Of a stretch of 64,000 bases of DNA, positions 24,308-36,130 are shown one piece after another. The translations under genes and the position numbers were made by a program. The notes below the pieces were generated by a model, which did no database searches, was not told the DNA's origin, and saw only the letters and a list, made by a program, of their open reading frames with translations. This stretch comes from Purshia tridentata (Eukaryota > Streptophyta > Magnoliopsida > Rosales > Rosaceae). The stretch is from positions 57,396 to 121,395 of the forward strand of contig QANT01003053.1 of NCBI GenBank assembly GCA_003254885.1, read 5' to 3'. Within the stretch, counting starts at the first letter, position 1, and each line of letters begins with the position of its first letter.

Positions 24308-24761
24308 GAAAAGCATAATGTATTTATATGACATAGGTAATGAAAACTAATTAAGTTCATGGCACTACAAATTTCATTTGGACATGACAAAGATGAAAGT
24401 TGATTAGATGATTAGACAAGCAGTCTAACATCTTTGGATAATGGAATTTTGGATAAAAAGGTAGTACCCAAAATACAGACCATGTGAAGGAGGTGTAAAA
24501 TGTGAAAGCATTTGCTTTGCCTTTGTAGGCGCTTGTCTCTTGAACTTTCATTTTAGTTGGAAATTTACAGCAAATTCTCTCTGTTTTCTCATATCTGGGT
24601 GCAAGACAAAGCAAATCTTTCCACTTTTGTTAAAGAAAGATCTCAATCTTCCTTTGCACATAAAATGCATCTTATCCTCTAGTGCATATCAAATCCAACT
24701 TATTCTCAAAATGAAGTTTGTAAGATGTTCGATTCGCCTCTATAAAAAATGTGATCGATAA

Positions 24762-25159
24762 ATAGAGAATGAACAATTTTTTGGTCACCCCACCCCTGGA
24801 AATTACAATTTCGGCAATGTTGACGCATAATCGGAACCGTTCACATTTTAGATCACTTATTATAAATCATCTATGCAAAAAATTAACTCAATCGAAAATC
24901 ATTTGGTTATAGAATTGTTGTAAATTAAATAGAAAAAATCAAAAGTTTGGTCAAAAAATCACTCTTTAATTCGAAACTATTCATTTTTTCTATTTAATTG
25001 ACAACAATTATATAACCAAATGATTTCCGATTGAGTTATTTTTTGCATAGATGATCTATAATAGGTGATCTAAAATATGAATGGTTCCGATTATGCGCCA
25101 ATATTGTCGAAATTATAATTTTAAGGGGTGGGGTGACCCAAATATTTTTGATAGAGAAT
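24762..25159. mobile_element. 380-bp Mutator-like fold-back MITE with perfect 9-bp target duplication
   Basis: The element spans 24771-25150, flanked by the perfect direct repeat ATAGAGAAT at 24762-24770 and 25151-25159. Its two halves are inverted copies over about 150 bases each (left GGTCACCCCACCCC...CAATGTTGACGCATAATCGGAACCGTTC, given here in pieces; right half the same inverted), separated by a short loop near 24920-24980. It has no coding capacity. It is the uninterrupted relative of the larger element at 10216-11868. Confidence 0.88.
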
Positions 25160-26270
25160 TATCTAAACTAACTGTGTTTACATTGTTCTTCCTTATTGTG
25201 TAGACATGCATGCCAGATGCCAAATAATACTCAAATCATCACTTTTATTACATTTCAGAATGCAGAGTGGTGGTAATTATTAATGTTTTAATGGAGAAAG
25301 CTTAAGAAATTGGCGTGAAACATAAATCATTATGAGTTTAATGAGTTAAGTTAAACTATGGCCCATTCAAGGTCAAATTCAGAGTGCTTGATATCATTAC
25401 GTGGGCCATTGAAATAACAGCATGGTGTTATTAATAGTCATGCTCCCCCTTATCAGTGATGTTCTATTATTGCCTACTTTAGTTTTTAGTCAAGATCTGT
25501 GCTTCATACTTGATAGTGTCTCAATGATAAGCTCACAATCACGACTCCAAAAAAATAAGCTCCTTTATAGAATTTGCTGAAAGCAAATATGTAGAATCTA
25601 TAATATAAATATTATAACTTAATATTTACATATTATATATATATCCACTCTAGTTTGGTAAGAAATATATTCTCAACTCTGCTAGCTCAGATTTGAAATG
25701 AATCAAACAAAGGAAAGTGTACCAATTTGTGTCGGGTGAAGCATGTGTCATTATGCTAAGGTAAGCAAAGTCCAGTATAAAAATTATTTGGAAATTAAAG
25801 AGGTTGATCAGGCATGCATTTGCAGCCACTTTCAGAAAAAAGTGTCCCAACAGAATAAAGTATTAAAGTGGACTCACTTCCAATCATTCATTCTTTATAT
25901 GAAATTAATTTTCACCATTGACCAACTACGAATAACAACACCACAAAATTAACAGTCTTACAGTGGGACCAAACATAGCATCAGAAGTTCTAAGGTAGCA
26001 ATAGCAGATTTGGGATACAAAACAGTAACCGTTTGAAACCAAATAAACTTTTGGATAATGAGTATTCAACATGAATAACTTCAGTTAGGCTAAGTTATAA
26101 GGAAGAAACAAAAAGAGGCCGGCCTCAAGATTAAACAGTGGTACTGTGCTCTTCCTAGTTTCATAAACTTAAGTTATGGACCTCACACAATTTAATGAGT
26201 TCTTCAAGGAGGGGAACTTAAAAGTACAAACAGAGTGGAGCTCCAACCTGAGAAGCATCATTATCCATTA

Positions 26271-26408
26271 AAGTTCATTGGGTATAGTTCTTGTACATTG
26301 AGAGCTAAAACTTTTGTCTATTGAAGAAATGGCGATCATACTGTACGTAAGTCAAAACTGCATCCAAGTTCATTGGGTATAGTTAACTTCTTGCGTATTG
26401 AGAGCTTT
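26271..26408. repeat. Direct repeat pair (about 38 bp each)
   Basis: AAGTTCATTGGGTATAGTT followed by CTTG and ATTGAGAGCT occurs at about 26271-26306 and about 26366-26406. Function unknown. Confidence 0.6.
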
Positions 26409-26670
26409 CTCCCACAAACCAGAATTTTCCTCTTTTTTTTTTGTCTGAGCGTCTCCAAAATTGAGTTGCATATTTCTATATCTTTTTATCAGAGTGTCTC
26501 AGTCAATTTGGGATGAAGGCAAGAAATGTTTTCAAGCATATGTTGAGGGAATTGATTCCCATTTTGTTAATGATATCCTCCCCTCCCTTTTGGATGCAGA
26601 TTATTTGAAATGAAAAGGAACTGGTTAGTAACTTATTTGAGTTCTCAATTGAAGATAACTACCCTGCTTG

Positions 26671-26784
26671 AATTGGAGCTCTTTCCGTCTGATTGAACAG
26701 GAAATATAGTCAAAAACAGACTATCTAATTAGTGTCTCTTAAATTGGAGCCCTTTCTGTCTGATTGAACAGGAAATATAGTCAA
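26671..26784. repeat. Direct repeat pair (43 bp each, 71-bp offset)
   Basis: AATTGGAGC, TCTGATTGAACAGG and AAATATAGTCAA occur in order at 26671-26713 and again at 26742-26784 with two mismatches, consistent with a local duplication. Confidence 0.7.
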
Positions 26785-27635
26785 CAAACAACAGGATTGA
26801 AAAGTTCCGCTGCTCAGAATTGCAACGTTGTTCAAACAGTTGAAATCTTCATCTCTGCAGATAATTCTACAGGGTTAGAATAACAAAGGATAACAATGAA
26901 CTTTTTCATAGTTGCATTTATAGTAACATGTAAAACCAATCATAATACATTTATAGCACTATGGAATAAAATGTCTCATGAGAATTGGAGCATAAGTAAG
27001 CACCTGGAATCTAAAATATTGCATAAAGGAGAGTTCTTATGAACATGTCTAAAATCACATATAAAACAGAATTTTTTTTAGCTCTACTTAAAAATGGCCG
27101 CATACTGACTTTTAAACCCAGGCATTTATTTTGGAAGCAGCTTCATAATCAAATGAGCTGTATTAAACAAATAAGATGTGAGGTTTACCCAAGGCTTCAA
27201 CTGCCAAATTGAGTTCCCAAACTCAGTTATATCTTTAGAGCTACATCTTTATATCTACAGAACACCAAATAACCAATTTTCCTTCAATCTTACAGCTAAA
27301 TAGCTAGTTTGATCTTCACAATGAAGGAACAAGAACTTTAGTCAATCACTAATCAGGAGACAGTTCAACAATAATGATGTCAAGACAAGTTACATAGCAT
27401 AACTGGTGGTATGGTAAAGAATGCTGCCATTGTCCTTATTTCAGTTTGACTCTAAAGACAACCTAGAACCATTTGTTTCAGTACAACTCAGTTTCTAACA
27501 GAAAACTTATGAAATAGTCTGAATCCTAAATTACAAGAAATCAGACTCACACAATAACCACTACAACTAGCAATTTTTCAATGTTACTGTTACTGCAAAA
27601 GAATTGGAAACAGAACCAGACGGTAAATTTATGAC

Positions 27636-30422
27636 TTACCACGCAATATTGTCCCAGTGAAGAAATCCACCATGGCCTCTAGCATTTCTGAACTGATAAA
27701 CGGCACCCGAAACTAGCCACAAAAGAGACAATGGTAATCATAAATTAATGGATGCCAAAATCAAAAGGCTTTGAAGTTTCAATAAATAAAACAAGAACTC
27801 ATTCAAACAGAGTTCAAAAGTTACATAGAAATCAGAATACCTTCGTAACCCTCCAGAACTGGATCTTCTGACAGCAGCAGGGGTGTATCTAAGTCAACAA
27901 ACCTGTAAAGAAAATATATTAATACTTAACCATGGATTTGAAATAGAAAGCGGAAAAATGTCAACTAACAAAACCTGCCGGACATGTAGCCAAGTTTTCT
28001 TTTATATAAAAGATGGTGATACTTACTTAAAGCACCCAAGGCCAGCAGCAAGGTGGCCAGCAAAGCCCATGGCCAATCTAGTCTCGACCATACCACCAAT
28101 CATCAAATTCAAACCTGATGCCCTTGCAAACTCAATCATTTCGAGGGCCCCAACAACCCCAACTTTAGCAAGTTTAATGTTAATGACATCAGCAAGATTT
28201 TCTTCCACTATTTTCTTAACATCAACTAAACTTCGACAGCTCTCATCAGCTGCAACTGATACTCCATATTTGTCTCTTGCAATACGACTAACATATCCAA
28301 GGCCTTCCCAATCATCTCTGTGAACTGGTTGTTCAAAGAGAACTGGACTCACTCCCACTTCTGAAAGTAACAAACCAGAACAAAAAACAAAAGAAAAGAT
28401 CTTTTAGTCAGTAGACAGAGTAGCCAGAGCACTGCAATGGGACTATGGAAACTCATGCATAGGTTTGTAGATTTTATGTGGATGAGTGTGTGAATGAGTT
28501 TTTTCATTTTTCTTTTCGGGTGGGGGGTTGAAGATTCCAATTTATCATGCTGTTTGCTAAAACAGTTGAGTTACTAATTCAAAGCAGTATACACATAAGC
28601 CATATGGCAACTTGGACTTTTGTTTGCATCATTTACCATTTAATTTATCGAGAACTTGTATAGCTTCCATGGAGTTATATCCTTCATTAGCATCCAAGAT
28701 AAAACAACAGTCAGGGTGGACTGCCCTTATAGCTTGAAGGACTTCTATGTCTGAATTCAGATTCTTTCCCACCTTAAGCTTTAAAGTGCTAAATCCTTGT
28801 TCACGATATTTTGATGCCAATTTAGCAGCTTCAGCTGCAGAAACAATTGGAATCTGCGCATATAAAATTCAGTCTACTTTCCAGTGTGTAAAGCTTAACT
28901 TTCTCCTTTGTACCAGTACTAATCAGATATTTACTTATTTATAAACTGGTATGAACTAATGCCAATTCAAGTTTACCCTGCATCTCCTAGAAGATGGTAA
29001 ATAAAAGGAAAAACAGAAAAAGATAGGTAATCAAAGAGAAACTATTTTACGGTCAGAATTACTCGAAGAATAACTTACTGTTATATCAGTGGTTATGGTA
29101 TTTGAAACTCCACCAAACAGTCTCCACAAAGGGACACCAATACTAGTAGCAACCGCATCAATTAATGCCATCTCGACTCCTGCCCTAACCTTTAATTGCA
29201 AGTACAGAGTATAGTAAGACTTCTAAAGCCCTTATAATTTTATTAAAAGAAGACATTAAACTGCTACAAACAAGTGCTGCCGATTTTCAATATAAAAAAT
29301 TTGTGCAGGGTTGTGTAAGTTCAACAAATTTTTGTTAAAGTTTGGAAACAACAGAGACACTGATCCATAGACGTACACTGCATCAGCAGCATCAGAGGCA
29401 CTAGTCCCATACATGCCACTAAAGTAACCATAATGTCTACTTTTCATTTCATCAGAGAAGTCATTGTAAAATTACAAATAATATCACTGGAATCATACCC
29501 TTCAAATAATATTACAAATCATTTCTTGTTTATCGGACCAAAGAAATAAATAAAAATGATTATATTATCTTTGCGTCCGCACATTTTTCCCATCAGTAAA
29601 ATGTTAACTTAAGAAAACAAAGTTTTGCACAAAGCCATTTAAAGGATAGTTCTCAACCAAAGGTTAAACTTGCTCATATTAGTGACACTCAATTCAACTA
29701 AGCTCAATTTGTTTATGGTGTGCAAAATGTGGACTTTCCCAGCGGGCTTTCACTCTAGCAACTACTCTCACTTCCCATATTCTGTTTCCTACATGTTCTC
29801 AGCAAACATAAGATGGTTTTTATATCTCAATGCCAAGTTGTTCAATTCTTAATACCAGTAAACCAAGCAGTCATTAAATTATCATAATCAAAACTCAGTC
29901 AAAGTACAATACTCAAACAACAAAACCAACAAATAAACAACTGATCTTCCTAAGCATACTCACAGAAGCAAACTCATGTCCAGTAAGAAGCCCACCAAGC
30001 TCTCCCAAAACCGAACCCAACGTCATGGCGGGACTCCGGCGCAAGAACTCACAGGCATCCCCGGCCTTAACCATGGCTGTCTGCTGATCCTCTGCTGTCA
30101 CAAAAGGCAAGATTGGAGCTTCACCCCACCCCACGCACCCGTTACTCAATTCAACCCTAATAGCCACATTTTCCACCTTCTCAAGCCTCGAATTCGCAAT
30201 CGTGAAAGGCGCAATCAGAGGCACATTCAGAGGCCTATTCTCTGCTCTCTGCACGTTCACAGTGAAAGTTTCCAACAAATTATTGAAGCCAAAGGTGGTG
30301 GGTGTGGCCAGAGCCATTCTTGGACTGATTCTTGAAATGGGGGGGTTCTGAGTGGAACTAAGAGCAGAGCAGAGGCGCAGAGAGTTGGGTGGTGAGTGTA
30401 GAGTCAACCCAATCGATCCCAT
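27636..30422 (-). CDS. L-Ala-D/L-Glu-type dipeptide epimerase (enolase superfamily), 419 aa
   Basis: Six exons, in transcript order: 30422-29964, 29189-29079, 28853-28637, 28360-28027, 27902-27841, 27712-27636; the phases close. It belongs to the muconate lactonizing/mandelate racemase branch of the enolase superfamily. Key residues are in place: K215-L-K217 (acid/base Lys), metal ligands D244 (LDANEGY), E272 (FEQP) and D301 (ADES), and the opposing Lys K325 (NIKLAK). The C-terminal DLD (377-379) matches the DxD motif that binds the dipeptide amino group in Ala-Glu epimerases. Residues 1-about 45 are Ser/Pro-rich, possibly a plastid transit peptide; a second ATG at residue 36 could start a cytosolic form. 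In bacteria the enzyme recycles murein peptides; its plant substrate is not settled. It is divergent from the reticulon gene, 840 bases away. Confidence 0.9.
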
Positions 30423-31262
30423 TTGGTGAAGTGGTTTTAGATGTGGATCTTTGGGTTACAGGATTCGGTGGTTTGGGGTTTTGGAGGACTCTGATTGGTT
30501 GCGAGAAAGACTTGCAGAGCTGCCAATGTTGTTCTTCTTGTTGCATAGCGTTTAAGCAGAACATTGTACGACAGTTCAATTTTTTTATTCAGATGTTAAC
30601 TTTCTTCAGCAACTCTTTGTCCTTTTTATATTGAAAATCATTGATTTTATTTGGTACCGATACCATAACCTGGTCACATACATAACCCAAGTCCAACCCA
30701 AGTAAAATATGGAGTCAATTTTGACTTCCATGGTTCCACAATTGAAAGCTTCAGCCTCTCAAATTCTCAATAATTCTGACATGATCATTGGCATAACCCA
30801 AGTAAACGTGCTGCTAGCAGTACTGTTCTTGCCATTGTTGGGTACAGATAAAAGGAACATTGGCAGTTCTTTCCAGATGTGCCCAAAGGTTACTTTGTGA
30901 ATTGTGAGTGATTAGACCCAATTAATTAATCAACTTGTTAGTTTGAAGTTGACATGTTACATTATTCCAGCCAAAAAGGAAAAGAACAATGAATGTAAGT
31001 TGCCAAAGGAAACGTTTGAAGACTAGTTGTCCAAGAGAAGAACAACTATTTTTTTAATTCCAATTGTAGCTAGCGGGCATGCAAAGCAAGCTTGAAAGCA
31101 AATTCTTCCCCAAGCCATTCCTTACTTTACTTGCATGAAGCTTACTTTACCACCAAGCTTAGAACCCCCAGCTCCCATGATTCATATATAATCCTAGTTG
31201 GTAATCACATCAATGGCACCCATACAAATAATTAAGTTTCTTCAGAACCACCATCATATACC
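30423..31262. other. Divergent promoter region between epimerase and reticulon
   Basis: About 840 bases serve both genes. A TATA-like CATATATAA lies about 75 bases before the reticulon ATG. No exon is seen. Confidence 0.4.
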
Positions 31263-32398
31263 ATGCCGCGAATAGCATATTCATCCGATTCTGATGACAA
31301 TATTATTGGAACAAGCCGCGGGGCAAAGCTGTTTGGACGCGAAAGGCCAATTCATGAAGTTCTTGGAGGTGGAAAAGGTACGTACAATAGAACATGTCAT
31401 GGCCATTGGCCTATATATATTGTGGTACTCCAAGGAATGCATTTAGAATATGTAATTATGTGAGGACCTTGAAAGATATATTAATTAGTAATGAACTGAA
31501 TAAATTTGCAGTTGCGGATGTGTTATTGTGGAGGGACCGGAATGTATCAGCTGCGCTTTTGATTGGGATGACTGTAATATGGCTTCTGTTTGAGGTAGTG
31601 GAGTACAATTTCGTCACCCTCCTCTGTCACCTCTCCATTACCACTTTGCTTGTAATCTTCATATGGCGCACCGCTGCAGAAATATTCAGATTGTATGTGA
31701 TATTACTTTTTTTTCGCTTAATTTATTTAGTTACTTGAATAATTTTCTTTAGTTTTATTTATTTAGATACTTATGATTGATAATCTTTTATCTATTTAGA
31801 TACTTATGATTGATAATCTATGTACAGGACACCTCCTAGTATCCCTCAAATTATATTACATGAATCTACATTCAGAGAGATGGCTTCCACAGTCCATAGA
31901 AGATTCAATTATTTCTTGTCAAAGCTCCTTGACGGTGCAAGTGGAAAAGACCTACCATTCTTCTTCTTGGTATGTATTTATTTGAAGTAACAATTATTAA
32001 TGCTTTTGAATTTTGATTAACCAAACTTTCAATTGTCTCTGCTGATTCTCAGGCAATCATTTCTCTCTATATTTTGTCTGTGATTGGATCCTATTTCAGC
32101 TTTCTGAATCTTCTTTACTTGGGTAAGAACTTGCACTCATCTTATTCCATTAATGTCTATATATGATTATGGACATGGGGCTAATTAAGCTGTGGTGATC
32201 TCCTTTGTTGATTTGATTGCAAATTAAGGTTTCCTCTGCATGGAGACACTACCATTTCTGTATGAGCGATTTGAGGAAGATGTTGATCGTCTAGCTGGAA
32301 AACTTACCCGAGATATAAAGAGATCATACAGAATGTTTGATTCTCAGTTTCTCAACAAAATCCCAAGAGGCCCAGTGAAAGACAAGAAAATCAGATAA
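31263..32398 (+). CDS. Reticulon-like protein (RTNLB), 225 aa
   Basis: Five exons: 31263-31377, 31512-31692, 31828-31969, 32053-32122, 32229-32398; the phases close. Reticulons shape tubular endoplasmic reticulum by wedging two hydrophobic hairpins into the membrane. The short N-terminus (RPIHEVLGGGKVADVLLWR) is typical of plant RTNLB proteins. Hairpin one covers about residues 50-90 and hairpin two about 143-175 (FFFLAIISLYILSVIGSYFS, LLYLGFLCMETLPFLYERF). The C-terminus ends with basic residues (PVKDKKIR) and lacks a clear KKxx signal. The size fits the compact RTNLB8/9-like class. Intact. The exact subgroup is uncertain. Confidence 0.92.
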
Positions 32399-33657
32399 AA
32401 CTTTGATGGCATGGACTATCATGGAATCATAGTTTGCCTCCCAAGATTGCACATAATTATAAATCATTGTGTGGAAATTTGTGTAAATCAATAAAAACAC
32501 TTCAGGTATTAATTGTATAAAACTGTATAATATGAATATCACATATATATACTGTTTCTGTCTACCACGCTGTGAGTCAATATTGGTCCATGAGTGTCAA
32601 ATATATAAAACACTTATTGGTTGAGAACCTGAGCACATGTTTCCAATCCAGTAAATATATTAAACTGTCAAAAGGGTCAAACCTCCCATGAATCCCATAA
32701 ATTATTGTACATTATTGCCACATGCAGCTAGCTAAGCTAGCTAGCCCACCTGGTTTAATGCTGAGAAGATCTGGGCGACAGATGTTTGAATCATAAGTGC
32801 TCTTTTCCACTAATACTACTAATCGTGTGGTTATGTGGAGATCATAAGCATAACAAGCCCAATATTTAATGATATTTGCAATCTTAAACAAGTTTCTGAC
32901 TAGATATGACACCGCAATGTATGTCAATTATTTGGCACTAAGTTTTGATTTTGACGTTGTTCACGAATATTAAAAAGTGAATGTCAAAAATGTAATGTAG
33001 CAAGTGGTTGCTATTATGATATAAGATGAATCTCCAAAAAGGCAAATAATTTCAGTTTAAATCCTTAATGGGACACCATTTTAGAGATGACCTTTGGACT
33101 AGTTCCAGCCGTCCCAGGTCAAAATCTCAAAGGTATATATATATATAGTCTTAAATTATTGTACATTATTGAAAGGTGATGGCCATTTGATATGATTCCT
33201 ACGGAAAGTGTGCTGAGCACAGATCTAAAGAGAGTGTGCTAACCCACAACTTGCATCAGAAAACACAATAACCATTTGGCTGTCACTATCCCTAGTAACA
33301 TTTCAACTGTCATAATAGCAGCTTCCACACCATACCAGTATCATGACAAGGAAGAGTGGGATATGAATGCAACCCCAACAAACCATCATATATTTGTAGT
33401 GGCTGAGTTGACCCACTAATGTTCATGTCAAACACTGATGTTTTTGCCTGCCAATTCTAGTACTACAAGAGCAAGGAGAATCACATAAAGTTCAAAAGTA
33501 GAGAGAGGAAGAGAGAAAGAGATTCCACTAAGACAAATAATTCTTGTTAGAATATTGACTTTAGAACAATACAAGAAGCCTATATATAAGTGGGTGCTAC
33601 CTCATTTTCATTAAGGAACTTAAAAAAAAAACACACACACAAACAAACATACACTAG
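32399..33657. other. Intergenic DNA
   Basis: 3' flank of the reticulon gene and upstream region of the small gene at 33658. AT-rich, with TA repeats near 33133-33146. No exon is seen. Confidence 0.45.
33581..33590 (+). promoter_or_regulatory. TATA box of the small membrane-protein gene
   Basis: TATATATAAG, about 75 bases before the ATG at 33658, in a sensible place for a short leader. Confidence 0.5.
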
Positions 33658-33873
33658 ATGGTGAGACTATTGAGGGAGATAGGTAGTGTGGTTTGTTTGG
33701 GTGTTGGAGGTGCTTGGTTAGTCTTTTGGGCAGCTTTGCTCACCCTTTCTATTCTCTCAGCCACAGTTTTTTCCTGTGCGGGTGGTGCATCCAAAGAGAA
33801 AAACACTGCAAACGACACAGAGTTTTATGGTGGTGGATGCGCTGCCGGGTGCGGTGCAGCATGTGGTGCATGA
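33658..33873 (+). CDS. Small membrane protein with Gly/Cys/Ala-rich tail (71 aa)
   Basis: A single-exon gene. Residues 8-42 form one hydrophobic, probably membrane-spanning segment (CLGVGGAWLVFWAALLTLS). A short polar part follows (KEKNTANDTE), then an unusual tail, GGGCAAGCGAACGA, with three evenly spaced Cys. The first Cys after the hydrophobic segment (FSCAGGAS) gives a lipoprotein-like look. A good TATA box is upstream and the ATG sits in a clean context. I recognise no functional domain. An Arabidopsis gene between a reticulon and mS35 (At3g18250, from memory a small membrane lipoprotein) occupies the same relative place, which supports a real conserved gene. Function unknown. Confidence 0.65.
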   Translation: MVRLLREIGSVVCLGVGGAWLVFWAALLTLSILSATVFSCAGGASKEKNTANDTEFYGGGCAAGCGAACGA

Positions 33874-34763
33874 AATATTTCCTCCTTACAACATTCGCAC
33901 AAACCTCAAAATGTGAGGTTTGCAAATTCCAAATTAGCCAAACATTAGATTTAACTTCCATGTAGTTGTATCAATTGACTACTAGTACTGTGGTCATGCC
34001 ATTGTAACACATTTTCCTGCAATAATTGTAGAAGTGGAGCACCTTCATCTAAGAGCAATTTGAGGACTTGAATTCTTGTTTTCTTGGTTGAACACATTTT
34101 GTGATCTGCTTCTCTCTTATTCTTAAATTCTGTTATTGAGAGTGATTTGAGGACTTTAATTTCGAGTTCATGCTTGAAATATGTTCATTATCAGGTAACT
34201 TTCACTTGATATCCCAATCTTTTCAACATTTGTGATCCAATGGAGTCACTTAATATGCATTTGGAGCTCTCAGTAGAAATGGAGGTCCAAAACAATGAAA
34301 TACATTACACTCTTAATATAGATTTCTATGGAGCTGGGAGCCTAGGACTTAATCCTTGATATGCCTTTCACAATCACAGATTGAAGAGGAGCACCTTTGC
34401 CAAGACTAAGACAACAAAAGGGCTTCATCCTTGATGAATTATGAAGAATATAATGTACGTGCACACTATAAAGGGGAATTCGGTTGATGGTATAGAATAT
34501 TGTTAAAAGATTGCGAGTGTCGGGCATATTTTTAAGAGAATAGTTGGTTTTAGGACCATGCATAGTTCGATTCAGGTCATGTCCTCCAACAAGATGGTAA
34601 AGTTTGTTTTTGTTCATTCAATTAATGATCATGGCCCATAATCGTAACCTGCATTAGCAGTCCTTAATATGACTTCATTGAAGCAGTTTGACTCATCTTC
34701 ATACTTTCAAGGTTTTAATTGGTACGTATTAATACTTGTTAAATGTGGGATGTTTACAACGAA
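33874..34763. other. Intergenic DNA
   Basis: 3' flank of the small gene and spacer before the tRNA. No supportable gene. Confidence 0.45.
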
Positions 34764-34844
34764 GTCAAGATGGCCGAGTTGGTCTAAGGCGCCAGTTTCA
34801 GGTACTGGTCCGAAAGGGCATGGGTTCGAATCCCATTCTTGACA
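34764..34844 (+). tRNA. tRNA-Leu (anticodon CAG)
   Basis: An 81-nt, intron-less class II tRNA. The acceptor stem GTCAAGA (34764-34770) pairs with TCTTGAC (34837-34843); discriminator A is at 34844. D-arm region GGCCGAGTTGG; anticodon stem CCAGT/ACTGG around loop TTCAGGT, so the anticodon is CAG (reads CUG). A longer variable arm (TCCGAAAGGGC) follows, then T-arm ATGGG-TTCGAAT-CCCAT. Runs of T directly downstream (from about 34852) can end RNA polymerase III transcription. Confidence 0.96.
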
Positions 34845-34869
34845 TTCTGTTTTGTGTTTTCTGTTTTAC

Positions 34870-34907
34870 TTTTTTTTTTTTTTTTTTTTTTTTCATTNTT
34901 TTTTTAT
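34870..34907 (+). repeat. Poly-T tract with one unresolved base
   Basis: About 24 T residues, then CATT, one N (near 34898) and further T. This is a sequencing-quality warning for homopolymers, and the tract could also act as a pol III terminator. Confidence 0.8.
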
Positions 34908-35677
34908 CAGGCTCTTTTTTAACTTCTGGAATTTGTTTTTGTTCAATTTAGGAATCTCTATGATCTCCAACTCCATGTATGTAAAATACTCTTTAAAACA
35001 CAAGTTGTTAATGAAATTTATCTTTCTCTATTTAGGTATTCAAGTTGGAAAGTACAAACTAATCAATTTTCTATTTCTCAAGCATGAACTTCAAATGATT
35101 TATATAGCTCAGAAGCATAGTGTGGGTGAGATTAAGAGCGCAGACTTGAAATCCGAGAAAAAACTAAAAAGAGGAAAAAAACCAGGTCTTCAGCATATAA
35201 CTTTTCCTTGCAAAGTACATTAATTTCTGCCCAAATCTTCTCCTATTATAAGTTGAAACTACAACTGGTGGAGCACAAATTTTTTTTATATTTGCTCCCC
35301 ATTTTCTTTTGATTTCCTCATTGTGTCTGATGTGCCACGCTTTTTCCTTTCTTACATGACTCAGCCAACCCACTGAAACTTTCACTACCCAACTATTGCC
35401 AGTTGAAATCCTACATACATGCCCTCTAGATGCCTGGTAATTGTATTTGTTGTCCATGAAGTTTTACACCAAGATGCAAACCAACACCATTAGAGAGAAA
35501 TGGCCACAGAAGGCAAAAGGGGTGGTGAAGAAACAGTAGAGGAACTTTTTTTTCCACATATTGCAGATCTCATATGATATAATGGGATAAAATATTTGAC
35601 ATCGATCTCATTCAAAACCCAGAAAACAAGAAATAATGGAAGTATAACTAAAACTAATTAGGGCAAGATTTAATAGT
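34908..35677. other. Intergenic DNA
   Basis: Spacer between the tRNA and the 3' end of the minus-strand gene at 35678. No supportable gene. Confidence 0.45.
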
Positions 35678-36130
35678 TTAAAGTTTTGGTTGCTGCAAAC
35701 TTTTAAATTGCAACTGAGTAGCCGTATGTACCCTCTTGCTTCTAGGAGCTCCCAAAGTTTTAGAGCATGTATGTGGCTTACCAGGCAGAATATCCAAGTC
35801 AATGTCAGAAAATGAAGAATAAGATGCATAAACTCTCTTCTTCTCCAAACCACAAGCCCAGTGCCTTGCATGCTGCGCAACATGACATCCAGCCTTGCAC
35901 GGTAGCTTGATGCAACACCAGGCAACCGTTAACGGTAAAGAAATGCAGAGCAAGCAAGCACTGCATAGAAACTCTGTGGCTTTACCACATAACTTGGAAT
36001 TTAGTCCCTCAGAAGAAACGCAACTAGAACAAGAAGATGAATTGGAAGGCCTTGAATCCATGTTGCTTCGTCTGACATCAAAGTGATTGCTTACCATAGC
36101 TTTCTCTTCAAGGGACAATTTGCTTTCCAT
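35678..36130 (-). CDS. Uncharacterised plant Cys-rich protein (150 aa)
   Basis: A single-exon gene. The protein starts MESKLSLEEKAMV and has a Ser/Cys-rich stretch (SNSSSCSSCVSSE). A hydrophobic Cys-rich segment follows (about 50-75: FLCSACLLCISLPLTVAWCCIKLP), then a basic amphipathic part with PCKAGCHVAQHARHWACG and a tail with YASYSSFSDIDLD. I have a weak memory of similar short plant proteins sharing the WCCIKLPC and YSSFSDID words, but no described function. The hydrophobic stretch could anchor it to a membrane, and the Cys residues could be lipidated. The long frame, clean start and biased composition favour a real gene. Confidence 0.65.
   Translation of the reverse strand: MESKLSLEEKAMVSNHFDVRRSNMDSRPSNSSSCSSCVSSEGLNSKLCGKATEFLCSACLLCISLPLTVAWCCIKLPCKAGCHVAQHARHWACGLEKKRVYASYSSFSDIDLDILPGKPHTCSKTLGAPRSKRVHTATQLQFKSLQQPKL

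Larger units (their letters stand above)
25160..27635. other. Intergenic DNA with short direct repeats
   Basis: No exon or RNA gene that I can support. The stretch includes TA runs (25632-25641) and two pairs of direct repeats at 26271-26408 and 26671-26784. The last part is the 3' flank of the epimerase gene. Confidence 0.45.

Noticed and set aside
10207-25159. CRISPR-like or phage-like repeats
   Set aside because: Repeats are plant fold-back elements; nothing prokaryotic is present in the window.
34736-35223. Phe-rich open frames across the poly-T tract
   Set aside because: Translations of a homopolymer containing an unresolved base.
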